A DNA stretch of 64,000 nucleotides from Microvelia longipes (lineage: Eukaryota > Arthropoda > Insecta > Hemiptera > Veliidae). The notes under the pieces were generated by a model, which saw only the letters and a program-made list of their open reading frames with translations, searched no databases and was not told where the DNA came from. Shown in pieces: positions 34,220 through 63,431 of this stretch; position 1 is the stretch's first letter, and each line of letters starts with the position of its first letter. Both the position numbers and the translations under genes were made by a program. Location of the stretch: assembly GCA_018340805.1 (NCBI GenBank), contig JACMZG010001863.1, positions 54,917,762 through 54,981,761 on the forward strand, in the 5' to 3' direction.

Positions 34220-34645
34220 TAGACCAAGAGCCCAGGGGTGTTTTGTTAATAAAAAGTGTAATGGCTGGAAACGGGTTTAATTTTCGTAAATACCTTCGTG
34301 AACAAGGATCTGCAATTCTGCAGACTCGTATCGGATGGGCGTCCCAGGCAGAACGTACTTTACAGGTCAAATTTACCACCCAAGTTAACAAACAGTGTAA
34401 TGGCTGGAACCGGTCTTAATTTTTCGTAAATACCTTCCTGGACAAGGATCTGCAATTCTGCCGACTCGTATCTGATGGGTGTCCCAGGCAGAACCTTTGA
34501 CCCCTAAAGTACGTTCTGCCTGGGACACCCCTCCGATACGAGTCGGCAGAATTGCAGATCCTTGTTCACGAAGGTATTTACGAAAAATTAAACCCGTTTC
34601 AGCCATTACACTTTTTATTAACAAACACCCTGGTCTCTTGATCTA
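34220..34645. mobile_element. Foldback transposon, TAGACCAAGAGCC family, copy 1
   Basis: 426 bp bounded by TTA at 34,217-34,219 and 34,646-34,648. Termini begin TAGACCAAGAGCCC and contain AAAAAGTGTAATGGCTGG. The left half carries the arm twice in direct order and the right half once in inverted order. Confidence 0.85.
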
Positions 34646-34937
34646 TTATTTTTATCACGCAAAAACTCAATTTTTCTCTTAAAGTTCAACCACAATTTTA
34701 ATCAGATTCAAACCAAATTCGGTATACACCATACTGACACTTGTAGAATGCGTCAGCATTTTTTTTATGAAGACCAATAAATAATCTATGCTAATAGTGT
34801 AATCAGTGTGTTTATGCTAGAGTTGAAACTTACTACAAAAATCGAGCTTTATATCTCGTTGTGCTATCCATAAAATAATTTTGATGTCGTCATTATCTTG
34901 CAATAAAGATTTAGCAATGTTAGAAAGTAACACAACG

Positions 34938-35000
34938 CTTGTAGAAGTTTAAATACTTAATTACTTGTAACTTAATTACAAGTATTTAAACTTCTACAAG
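34938..35000. repeat. Small inverted repeat
   Basis: Perfect 20-bp arms, CTTGTAGAAGTTTAAATACT and its complement, with a 23-bp spacer. Confidence 0.85.
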
Positions 35001-35149
35001 TAAAAGATAAGTACTGCGTACTGCTTAACACAAAGTAATAAAATAATAAACCCGACTAATTTGATTTAAGACCTGAAAGAGATCAACAGACTGACTTTAG
35101 TTTCGAATATTCTGTCAGTTATTGAGTATTCCTACTTGTCATACATGAC

Positions 35150-36215
35150 TCAATATGACGAAACATGTTTAAATCGATTTGAAATTTAGAATATAGGAGT
35201 CATTTATTGAACTTAAACGTTCCAAGTTTCGCTTAATTATCAGCATTAGTTAAATTTTGATCAATTGATTTGTATACGTTTTTTAGTAGAGTCACCCGTG
35301 GTGTAGTGGTTAAGGTACGCTGCCAATACACAGAATGAATGGATTTTAAACTTCCGATTTTATTTAGTCATGGGTTCAATCCCAACACGGGCCTCTGGGA
35401 CTTTCTGCGTACAACGTCCTTCAGAAGGGACGTAATGCCGGTGGTCTCGAGCCTGTGCGTTGTCAGGTACTCGTTAAAGATCCCTTACCCTAAATGAAAC
35501 AAGGTATAGGCAAACTTTAGGACCCTCATAGTAGATTCATTATAAAACTATAGTGTGTCTGCCTTGTAGTTTAAAGTGTATGGAGGTTTGGTTTACCAGC
35601 GAGGGCACGTGTTGTTCCAAGTTTTCACTAGACTATTCAGTGAAAATATGTATGATTGCTTGAAAAAAGCATGAGAGGAACAATAGAAATTCACGGCTAC
35701 AGTTGAAACTAAAAGGAGTAGAACACTATGTTAGAAAGCTGGCGAAAAAGGGCCCAACAACGTGGCCTACTTGCCTGGTAGTTAATACCACTCCCCTCAT
35801 ATTACTACTACTATTACTACTATAAGTTCTTTAGAAAAATGAAAATAATCTAACATTAATACAATTGAGTTGAAATTCGGTACAAATGAATTTCTTTACG
35901 TAATAAGCTTAATACTATAATAAAGTTTCTATTAAATATGATTACGGTTTTTGCATTATAAAAGTTAAGTAGCATCGAGCTGAACAGCGTCTAGATATGT
36001 AACCGCTGGAAAAAACCAAATGTATTTACTAGAAGAGCAAAGCGAGTCCGAAGGTGTATGGTATCAGAGAATAAATTTGGTGATTTTTATATTCTGAGGA
36101 CGAGCGAAGTGAGTCCGAAAAAATGAAGACATGCGTAGCGACCATGAGATTCGCTACGCCTGTCCAGTAAGAAAAAGCTTCGAGGTACCTCGTACTTGGT
36201 TTTTTTAAAGTTATA
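35150..36215 (+). repeat. R1 copy split by a SINE
   Basis: R1 upstream block at 35,150-35,286, resuming at about 35,838. The 5S-like block is at 35,964-36,010, followed by two GAGCGAAG-type segments and the TTCGAGGTACCTCGTAC terminus. The SINE at 35,288-35,830 is nested inside. Confidence 0.8.
35288..35830 (+). mobile_element. tRNA-derived SINE, fullest copy
   Basis: RNA polymerase III box A TGGTGTAGTGGT at 35,299-35,310 and box B GGTTCAATCCC at 35,373-35,383, then a conserved body of about 430 bp and a (TAC)n-type tail. The A-B spacing is wider than in a tRNA. Confidence 0.85.
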
Positions 36216-36483
36216 TTTGTTTTAGTTCAATATATTTAATGTTCTAATACACACTTATAATATAACCACAGAGGTGGTTATATCGAACCATCTAATCTGA
36301 ACTAGGTTTGCAGCTGAATATGTTTAGGTTTTATTATCTCTGGCGGAATTTTTTTGCTCGAAGCGCTTGCAAGTAGTTTCGAACTTGGAAAATTGCTGGT
36401 ACTCACTACTCGTCTTGAAAAGCTGCGTTTCACCCCGGCTTGTAATAAGATAGGATCAACGATTTGATATTGGACATAGAGTA

Positions 36484-36913
36484 TAGACCAAGAGCCCAGG
36501 GGTGTTTAGTTAATAAAAAGTGTAATGGCTGGAACCGGTCTCAATTTTTCGTAAATACCTTCGTGAACAAGGATCTGCAATTCTGCCGACTCGTATCGGA
36601 TGTGTGTCCCAGGCAGAACGCACTTTAGGGGTCAAAGGTTCTGCCTGGGACACCCATCCGATACGAGTCAGCAGAATTGCAGATCCTTGTTCAGGAAGGT
36701 ATTTACGAAAAATTGAGACCGGTTCCAGCCATTACACTGTTTGTTAACTTGGGTGGTAAATTTGACCTGTAAAGTGCGTTCTGCCTGGGACACCCATCCG
36801 ATACGAGTCTGCAAAATGGCAAATCCTTGTTCAGGAAGATATTTACGAAAAATTGAGACCGGTTCCAGCCATTACACTTTTTATTAACAAAACACCCCTG
36901 GGCTCTTGGTCTA
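36484..36913. mobile_element. Foldback transposon, TAGACCAAGAGCC family, copy 2
   Basis: 430 bp flanked by GTA at 36,481-36,483 and 36,914-36,916. Same termini as copy 1, but the duplicated arm is on the right half. Confidence 0.85.
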
Positions 36914-36916
36914 GTA

Positions 36917-38057
36917 GGATTAGGAAAGAATTTGAGTCTTAGCAGAAGCGGATTCATTTTCATTTGTGTGCTTGCTTTCCCTATTTCCACTTATTTTTTG
37001 GAAGTGGAATAACTGACAGGATAAGTCCCAAATAACTGTCCTCAGGGTGAACGCAATGCTTTCCTATTAAACCTTCATTTAGAAGTGCTAGACAAGTATT
37101 CAGAGTGTAATATAGTTCGTATTTATAATTTATGTCAATGCTATATACTTTGTGCAACTACCTTAGTCAACCTATTAACACTTCGGACACCTCGAAAAAA
37201 CTGTATTTCTCAACAATCATACGATTCAGGTAGATTATAATGGACAGAGAGCATATGATTAGTATTTAGATAATTATTTTCTTAGAAGTCTAGGAAGGAC
37301 TCACTTATCCTGCTTAACCATGGAAACCAATCTCTTCGGAAAACGCGTGTCATTGTCATTTACCAGTGAGATCAAACAGGGTTAACAGGGAAATGACATC
37401 ATGTGACGTCATGAGGAACAAAGGAAAAGTGATGTCATAATTAGTCGAGCTTGACACCGCTTGGCCCGCCTAATTTAAAAACTATAACACCGTTGTAATG
37501 TTGTCGATTTCACGCCACGCTGAGTCTTGTCAGGAAACCAGTGTGTTAAAAACATTTCAAAACACAAAACACAATAAAGAGTTACTTTTCTTGTTTTTAG
37601 AATATATTGTTTTTTTATAGCGAATTTTCATCTGAAAATGATGCTCCTGTTTTGAATTTAAACGATTGATTTTATACTAGCCTTGGTTTTAGTTTCAAAT
37701 CGTTGCTGATTCATTTAAAATATCAATCTTACTAATCTAGTTGACATTTGACACAAATATGACCACGTATAAGTGTAGTGGATCTATTAACAAAATTTAA
37801 TTTTCATTTCGGTCACTAAGTTGAATATATTTACCTTTGAATTTTCAATCATTGATAACCTATAACTTTTAATTCATACACTTTTGTTCGAGGTACGATA
37901 ATATAGTATAGTAAATATTTTATATTTTACTATACAGTTATAGTTACAGTATAGTAGTTACAGTTATATTTTACTACAAATATTTTATACTTTACTCAGT
38001 AAAATTTAAAATAGCAATAATATAAACATAAAGTTAGAATAAAATCTACCTATAAAT
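36917..38057. other. No recognised feature
   Basis: AT-rich intergenic sequence with short ATTTTACTA-type self-repeats near 37,900-37,990. No coding signal. Confidence 0.5.
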
Positions 38058-38225
<168 letters not shown>

Positions 38226-38574
38226 TCTGACTAACTTTACTCTAAATAGGAGCTATCGCCAAAACATTTGTCAATTACGACTACCATAGCTTAGTTACCA
38301 ATTATTTATTATTGTTTTAGCAATCAGATTGCTAAAGTATGTTTTTCTACGGTATCTTTAGAATTTCAATTAGAAGCATATCACAATATGGACCTATTGG
38401 AAAACTTATATGTTTGCCTAACAAATTATATTTTATTCTACAAGAAGAAACAAAGACTTTACTTTGTACTTAATATATTTGCACTTTCAGAATATCTAAA
38501 ACATGAAAACCAAAACAACAAATAACTATGAGAACTCGCACTAGATAAATATCAAAATATAACAACACAAAATC

Positions 38575-39575
38575 GGGTACGAGGCACCCGGAACTTTTTC
38601 CTCAGCACCTCGGAACTTTCCTCACACCTCGGAACTATTCCTCAGACCTTTTCCTCAGCACCTCGGAACTATCCTCAGCACCTCGGAACTTTTCCTCAGC
38701 ACCTCGGAACTATTCCTCAGCACCTCGGAACTTTTCCTCAGCACCTCGGAACTTTCCTCAGGAACTTTTCCTCAGCACATCGGATTCGCTATGCTCATCC
38801 TCCCAGCAAGTCTTCAGACCCGCTTCGTTCGTCTCTAGGTAGTTAATACATCCGTTACATTCTCCGCGGTATAGTTGGATAATAGACAAAAAAAATAGGT
38901 ACGTGGTAGCTCGGATCTTTTCCTCGATACATTGGATTCACTACGCTCATCCTCCCTGCTTCGGACTCGCTTTGCTCGTCCTCATAAATATAGTACGCCA
39001 AATTTATACCCAGCATGTTTTCAAAAACGCTGCGCTCGTCCTCAGATAGTAAATGCATCCGTTTAATTCTCAGGTCACCCATACAGCACTGACCACGATG
39101 AATGCTGCATAACTTTTATAATCCAATAAAAACCATAGATAACTTGTCGTATTGAAACGAAACTTAGTGCACTTATTTGTCAAGTAAATGTATAAACTTG
39201 TACAAAGTTTCAACTTAATCGGATTGTTTTTCAATTTTTTACAATTTTTTCACAAGTCATTTGATAAAAGTTGAACTACTGCAGCGCGTTTTATAAAAAA
39301 ATTTCCGCGTTTTATAATTTTCCAAAGCTTTTGCTGAGTCATTATTGCGGGTTAATGACGTAATAAATAATTATTTTCCGAATAGCACAACTACAGCGGT
39401 AGACTGATTTTCGTAAAAAGTTTCAACTCTCTAGCATAAATAGACTAGGAGCTACGATGATAACAGACACACGCACACAAACATACAGACAAACAACTTT
39501 GTGAAAACCACTCAGGAGGCTTTAAAAACACCTGAAACGGATAATTCCGGTTCAGGTGTAAAAAAGAAAAAAATA
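38575..39575 (-). repeat. R1 copy, about 1 kb, near full length
   Basis: Read on the - strand it runs from the CTGAAAC...GTTTCAG-type terminal hairpin (about 39,530-39,560) through TAATGACGT, the 5S-like block (39,073-39,112) and two GAGCGAAG segments to GGTACC-type sequence. The last part is expanded into the 21-bp array. Confidence 0.8.
38585..38780. repeat. 21-bp tandem array
   Basis: About ten units of CACCTCGGAACTTTTCCTCA plus G, some shortened. The unit equals the R1 terminal segment AGGAAAAGTTCCGAGGTACC read in reverse. Confidence 0.9.
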
Positions 39576-40250
39576 TATCATAAATCATATTACAATAAAA
39601 CAAGCTTTTCATTTACAGATTTTTACATTTACATGCCATTACATTAACTTTACAAGACCCGAGGAAGTTTTGGCCCTTTGAGGCCAAAACCTCCTTTAGG
39701 CTCTGTACGCCACTGAGAAGGAGAGTTAGTAGGAATGATGCACTCTAGTGATCCAACTTTTGGGTATTCATAATGATTAAAAACAATATGTCAAACGATA
39801 GCTCTGCAAGAAATATTTGCATTTAAAAATATTAGAATTGAATTGTTTGGCACAGTCTAGTTTTCGAATAAATTCATATCATGGTATGCTCTGATTTGGA
39901 ATTCTAAATTTGCCATTCAAAAATACAGTTTGATAGCCATATTAGGAAGACGATTGCCCAAAATATAATTAGTTACACGATTTTTTCGCTCAAAAATGTT
40001 TTTCATTCCGTCCACCATATTGGCCGCCATCTTAAAATATTTTTCGGAATATTACCAAAAACTATACAGCTCTGACAAATAGTTAATTTTACATGTATAC
40101 AAAATTGTACCAAAAATTAGTCCATTTATACGGCAGTTCTCGCGGCACGTACAAACAAACATACAAGCATACAAACAAACATACCCATGTCCCAATCTTC
40201 TGAAATGTAAGAACTTACTTACGTTCTTTCAACAAATATGTATGTATGTA

Positions 40251-40252
<2 letters not shown>

Positions 40253-40309
<57 letters not shown>
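40253..40309. repeat. (TA)n microsatellite
   Basis: TA run just left of the second R2 copy. Confidence 0.95.
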
Positions 40310-40310
<1 letters not shown>

Positions 40311-40344
40311 AACATGGTAACAAAATTACCACATTTGGAACTTC

Positions 40345-41165
<821 letters not shown>

Positions 41166-41706
41166 CCTTCATTATAAAAATTAGTGTATCATGTATTATT
41201 GTTATCATTAGTATTAATTGATCAAAAAAATTAAAAAAAAAATTGACACAATTAATTTTGAGAGTGATAAAATAATGTGTAAAACCCCAGGGAATTATCA
41301 ATGATAAAGAGTTGGTAATGAAGTGATCTCTTAATTACGCGATAATACTATACTCCATACTACATCTCAAATCATCTCCATATCGTCATTTTGTAAATAT
41401 AATCCTAAATTTCCCAAACTCGCAGAGTAAAAGTATTTTGTTTAAACAAAGAGTGGGGATGAATCTGACCCATGGAATTTTCAATATAAAAGACAATCCT
41501 TCTGTAAACGTCTTACTTACTAATCAGTCAAATTACTCGAATTATTATTAGAAAGTTTAAGTACTTCTATCAAAGCTTATAGTGTTGTTTGTGCAAAGTG
41601 TATTAATATTAAGGAATAATTAATATTATTAATTATTATTTTCAAAAGACAATATGCTGGTCAGATAAGTGTTGTAACTACTTCCTCCGGTAGAGTGGAG
41701 GTACAC

Positions 41707-41713
41707 TATATAA
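41707..41713 (+). promoter_or_regulatory. Candidate TATA box of the DHPAA synthase gene
   Basis: CTATATAACCC with TATATAA at this position, about 30 bp upstream of a TCACG initiator-like site at 41,741. The downstream 120 bp is clearly richer in GC than the surroundings. Confidence 0.5.
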
Positions 41714-41740
41714 CCCGTACAATTCCTTGCGATCGTCTTG

Positions 41741-41866
41741 TCACGAGTCTATCATCGTGTCTATCGCGTCTCACCGCCCGTCTCCGATCGTTCACCGGCA
41801 GGTGTCATTTGATTGATTAAATTTGTGTTTTGTTTTTTAAAGAAAGGATTATAACTGTTTTAAGAG
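41741..41866 (+). other. Candidate non-coding first exon of the DHPAA synthase gene
   Basis: Starts about 30 bp after the TATA box and ends at a strong donor AAGAG|GTAAGT at 41,867. The first coding exon begins with the ATG directly at a TTTCAG acceptor, so a leader exon must exist upstream. This is the best candidate I found. No cDNA evidence. Confidence 0.45.
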
Positions 41867-42024
41867 GTAAGTCATGTTATCATGTATCTATGTTATTATA
41901 ACTTTTATTCAATTATTTTATATATCTATATATATATATATATATATATATATCTGTGTGTGTTTATGTGTGACCTTAATACGTTTAAATAAGTATATAA
42001 TGTATGTTATTAATTAAAGTCCTG

Positions 42025-42358
42025 TCTTCATATATTTATATGAAAATTATTATAGATGCATGCATTAAGTCTGCATGTTTATATGATAAATATTATATGG
42101 ATGCATGCGTTAAGTCCTGTATATTTATAGGAAAAATATTACATGGATGAATGCATTAAGTCTGTAATGAAAATTATTATATAGATAAATGCATTAAGTC
42201 TTTATATTTATATGAAAATTATTATATAGATGCATGCTTTAAGTCTGTATATTTATATAAAAATTATTATATGGATGCATGCATTAAGTCTGTATATTTA
42301 TATAAAAATTATTATATGGATGCATTCATTAAGTCTGCATGTTTATATGAATTATAAC
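42025..42358. repeat. ~47-bp tandem repeat
   Basis: About seven diverged units containing ATGCATGCATTAAGTCTG and TATTTATATGAAAATTATTA. It lies in the putative 5' UTR intron. Confidence 0.85.
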
Positions 42359-42689
42359 AAATCTTAATTGTAATTTACATATATTATATATAATAATATT
42401 AATATTATAATACATATTAATATCATTCTAATGCATTAAAAAATTATATATTATTTTATATTAAAAATAGTACATTATTAATTATTATTAATACATAATA
42501 ATATATGATATTATGTGATACATATTCTCATTTGCGCATATATAGGAGCGATAAATTTCTTTATGAGTGGTTACTATTTAAGACTTCTTGCGTGGGTATA
42601 TGAAAGCTTCAGACTAGTCACTTTAAAAATTCTTACTTAGGGATCTGTAATCCGTAAGTCAGGTAAATTTCTTTTAGAATGGTTACTCT

Positions 42690-43325
42690 TTAAAAATTGT
42701 GACCCGGGGATTCGTAAGTAATAAGTTCGGCACCTCAGAAATTTTCCTCTCCACATCGGATTCGCTACGCTCATCCTCAAAACTTCGAATTTGTTTCGCT
42801 TGAACTGAGAATATACAAATCGCATTATACCACCAACAAAAATCGTAGATATAATTGCCGAATTGAAACGAACTCAGTATATTTATTTATTACATAAAGT
42901 CATATATTTGTACCAAATTTCAACTCAATTTATTTATTTTACGAATTTTATACAAATTTTTAAAAAACCATTTGAAATCCATTTGAAAAAAAAATAAACT
43001 AATGGTGATCATAACATAGAACTTTTGACGGTCTTATGACTGCATGCAAGCTAAACCTCAAACCGATCCACAATTTTTTCCGCTTTTTATGAATATTCCG
43101 AGTTTTTGCTGAGTCATTATTGCAGGTTAATGACGTCATAAAAATATTATGCGGATAGTTCAACTAGACTTAAAGATTGATTTTTGTTCCAAATTTTAAC
43201 ACTCTGGCATTAATACATTGGGGAGATACGATAATAGGTAGGTAGGAGGTCTTAAAAACACTTAAATCGGATAATATAGTTGACATGCCGGTTTCGGATT
43301 TTTTAAAAACACAATACTTTTTCTA
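42690..43325 (-). repeat. R1 copy lacking the 5S-like block
   Basis: Begins (+ coordinates) with CGGCACCTCAGAAATTTTCC and CGCTACGCTCATCCTC and ends near GCCGGTTTCGGATTTTT. The region of the 5S-like block is deleted. Confidence 0.7.
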
Positions 43326-43554
43326 TATACCTACGTTATAAAAGAGGAAAAATTAAAATAATAATATTATAGACTTATTTTAAAATGCAAGCTGTTCGCG
43401 TCCACATAGTTGAATTTTCCTTTTTTTTAATTTGAAACACATAATGGATTAATTATAATATAGATTGATTAGATAATTCAGAAAGTTCCTATCCACTCTG
43501 TTAAAGTTCCTTCTAAAGGAAATTTTTGTTTTCTCACTCTTTATTTCATAGAAA

Positions 43555-44065
43555 GCGATCGTTAGTCAAAACGCGAAAAAATTAGTTGTCTGAATTGAGA
43601 TTTGGGACGCATGTAGACGTTTATAAAAAGTTTTATCTCATGATTAGCATGAGTAAAATTTTATCCTATGGCTTGTACACGTTTTTTAAAAAAAATCGAA
43701 AAATAATGCAATTTAATTGTTCTTTGGTACAAACATATCTCTTTATTTAATAAATAATTACACTAAGTTTCGATTCAATGGGTTCCCGCAGGGTGAATAC
43801 TGATGGCCCGATAGGCCCTAAAACAGGCTTTTTATTTATTTATTTTTTTTCGTTTTAATACGGCAAGTATATCTACGGTTTTTGTTGGATTATAAAAGTT
43901 AAGTAGCATCGAGTGTGGTCAGTGCCTGGAAACTAAAACACTTAAATGCACTTAAATTTGGCAATTTGTATATTTTAAGGTAAAGCGAAGCGAGTCCGAA
44001 TAAAGATGAGCGTGGCTCTGATCCAATGTAATGACAAAAATTTCCGAGGTACCCTGTACCCGATT
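43555..44065 (+). repeat. R1 copy with truncated 5S-like block
   Basis: It carries the upstream block, GTTAAGTAGCATCGAGTGTG with GTCAGTGCCTGGA at 43,898-43,930, then AGCGAAGCGAGTCCGAA and GAGGTACCCTGTACCCGA. It faces the 42,690-43,325 copy. Confidence 0.75.
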
Positions 44066-44406
44066 TTTTCATTTTTATTATTGGTAGTCTAATAAATAAT
44101 TGTTTTCATAATTATAATCAATTCACAATATAATTTTTTATTCCGTAAAATAATATTTTTAGGGCCTCTTTAAAATCCAATTTGACAAACGAAAAATTTC
44201 CACTCAAAAGGAAATTCACCCGCCTTACAAATTCCCACGTCTGAAATGTAAAAGAGTAACCACTTTTATACGCGTAGATGAGAATATATATCATATAATA
44301 TCATAATAATATGTTAGTATTATTGTCCGGGCTTCGAATCAGTGCTTATGAACACGGCCTCGGAGGCAGATTATAAATTTAAAATTAATCAATACACACA
44401 CCCACC

Positions 44407-44487
<81 letters not shown>
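44407..44487. repeat. (TA)n microsatellite
   Basis: TA tract about 110 bp upstream of the first coding exon. Confidence 0.95.
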
Positions 44488-44489
<2 letters not shown>

Positions 44490-44600
44490 CATTTACATAA
44501 GTGTGTGTGTACAGTAAACTATAAACTGAGAGCGCAAGATAGTTCACTGACGTTGAGATGTTAAGGAAGTGATTATAATATATTATAAACATTGTTTCAG

Positions 44601-61442
<16,842 letters not shown>

Positions 61443-61658
61443 TTCATATCATTCCATTTTTGGCTTCTTCTGCGACTATATTAATGAATGGTTATATCCA
61501 GCGAAGAGCTGTCATAAAGCAGATATAGACCCTTTAGTATTAGTGATTCATTTGTTAAAAATGAATCACACCCTGGTCTTTTTATTTCTGATTTTAAATC
61601 ACGGGACTAAAACAAACCTAGGAGTAATTTTTAACATTTTACAAAAGTAAATTTTAAA

Positions 61659-61664
61659 AATAAA
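61659..61664 (+). promoter_or_regulatory. Poly(A) signal of the DHPAA synthase gene
   Basis: AATAAA about 217 bp after the stop codon, immediately before a tandem repeat. Confidence 0.55.
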
Positions 61665-61671
61665 GTAAAAC

Positions 61672-61870
61672 TCACGTTTAAGACTCGATACATTTATTCG
61701 GCTATAGCCGGATATAACTCAGAACACCTTTAAGACTCGTTACATTTATTCGGCTATAGCCGGATATAACTCAGAACACCTTTAAGACTCGTTACATTTA
61801 TTCGGCTATAGCCGGAAATAACTCAACACCTTTAAGACTCGTTACATTTATTTAGCTGTAGCCTGAAATT
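61672..61870. repeat. 52-bp tandem repeat
   Basis: About 3.7 units containing TTTAAGACTCGTTACATTTA and the perfect palindrome CGGCTATAGCCG. The last unit is diverged. Confidence 0.95.
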
Positions 61871-62951
61871 GTATCGTTTTATGATCTCAAGATTATACAA
61901 ATTTTACGTCACCGCCCTCGCCGGAAACAAATTTGGGAATTTTTAATTCCACCGACCGTTGTGTGATTCCGACGCTGTTTAATTCCACCTATACATATGG
62001 CTATTTTAAGCCATATGTCAATGGCTGTTTTAAGCCATTTTACTCTACAGGTGTCAATCCCAACCTATAAAAAAAGTTATTAAACCCCACCGATACAATT
62101 ATAGAGTCAAGTAATATTTAAACCTGACTCCAGTAACAAAGCTAAAGAGAAAAAATATATATTTCAAATATATATAAGTTGAGGAACCGAACTGTCCTAG
62201 TTTTGTAATTACAGTTCAATTTTTTTTATGGAATAACAAATATTTTCCGTGGTGTTTCTCTTGGCTCTTTCTCTAAACTTCATTTGAGCTATAATAGTTT
62301 CACTAACAATTTTATGAGTATATTCACTTTTCTTGTGTTGCATTCTTCTTATCGGTCCCTTGAGTTTTAGTAAACGATGAAGATTTCCTCTCTGTGCATC
62401 GTCATTTACTTTAAACGGAAAATAGCACACACTTCTCAAAACACTAATCCCTTATGATATACTAGGGGCTACACTAGCGGCTTACCACGCTCATTAAATA
62501 AGTTATATACGGACATATTCACTTTTAATACTGCGGTGACACAGAAGTAATAATAAATAACCTAAATAACCTGATATGTGGAGCTGTAAAAATCGGCCAT
62601 TAAACGGCCGCTTATTGTAAATTGTTAAAATAAATAAATAAATAATAAATAGAGACAAAACTATCAAAGTATTAACTACATATAAGGTATGCATCAAAAT
62701 ATATTTTACAAACAACATATCCGTGGACTTGAATTACATTATTTTGTAAAAGGGTCAAAAGGGATTATTAATCCTAGAAACATAGACCGGCGCAATTGAA
62801 CAGAAGTAATTTAACATTGAAAAAACAATGGTGGAATATGTATATTTAAATTTACTTATTTTGCTAATCCGGTGGAATTAAAAGTTGCCCAAAAATTACT
62901 GTGGATGACTTATCAACCAGAAACCAGTAAAACCTTATTACCCTGTTAAAA
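61871..62951. other. No recognised feature
   Basis: AT-rich 3' flank with small palindromes around 61,995-62,040 (TATGGCTATTTTAAGCCATA). No coding signal. Confidence 0.5.
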
Positions 62952-63431
62952 GAGGTTCTTATCCAAATACAATAAAGGAATAATTTTTAAAATCAAACTG
63001 TAAATTTTAAATACGTTTCATTTCTTAAAATGTTCGATTTTTAAATAATCTATTGTATTTCACACTATCATTAAACGGAACAATTAATCTGTAATTTCAA
63101 GATGGTTTATCTGAACCAAGAAAATGAAATTTCTGTCCATCAGCTTATTCCTGAATTACTTTTGCTGACGACTAGTCAATTAATGATTTTTGAGGTTCTT
63201 ATCCAAATACAATAAATGAATAATTTTTAAAATCAAACTGTAAATTTTAAATACGTTTTATTTCTTAAAATTTTCTATTTTTAAATAATCTATTGTATTT
63301 CACACCATCATTAAACACAACAATTAATCTGTAATTTCAAGATGGTTTATCTGAACCAAGAAAATGAAATTTCTGTCCATCAGCTTATTCCTGAATAACT
63401 TTTGCTGACGACTAGTCAATTAATGATTTTT
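62952..63431. repeat. 240-bp tandem duplication
   Basis: Two adjacent copies (62,952-63,191 and 63,192-63,431), both starting GAGGTTCTTATCCAAATACA and differing at a handful of positions. Confidence 0.95.

Noticed and set aside
34161..34682. Short frames with RVGRIADPC on both strands
   Set aside because: They lie in the inverted arms of the foldback element and mirror each other.
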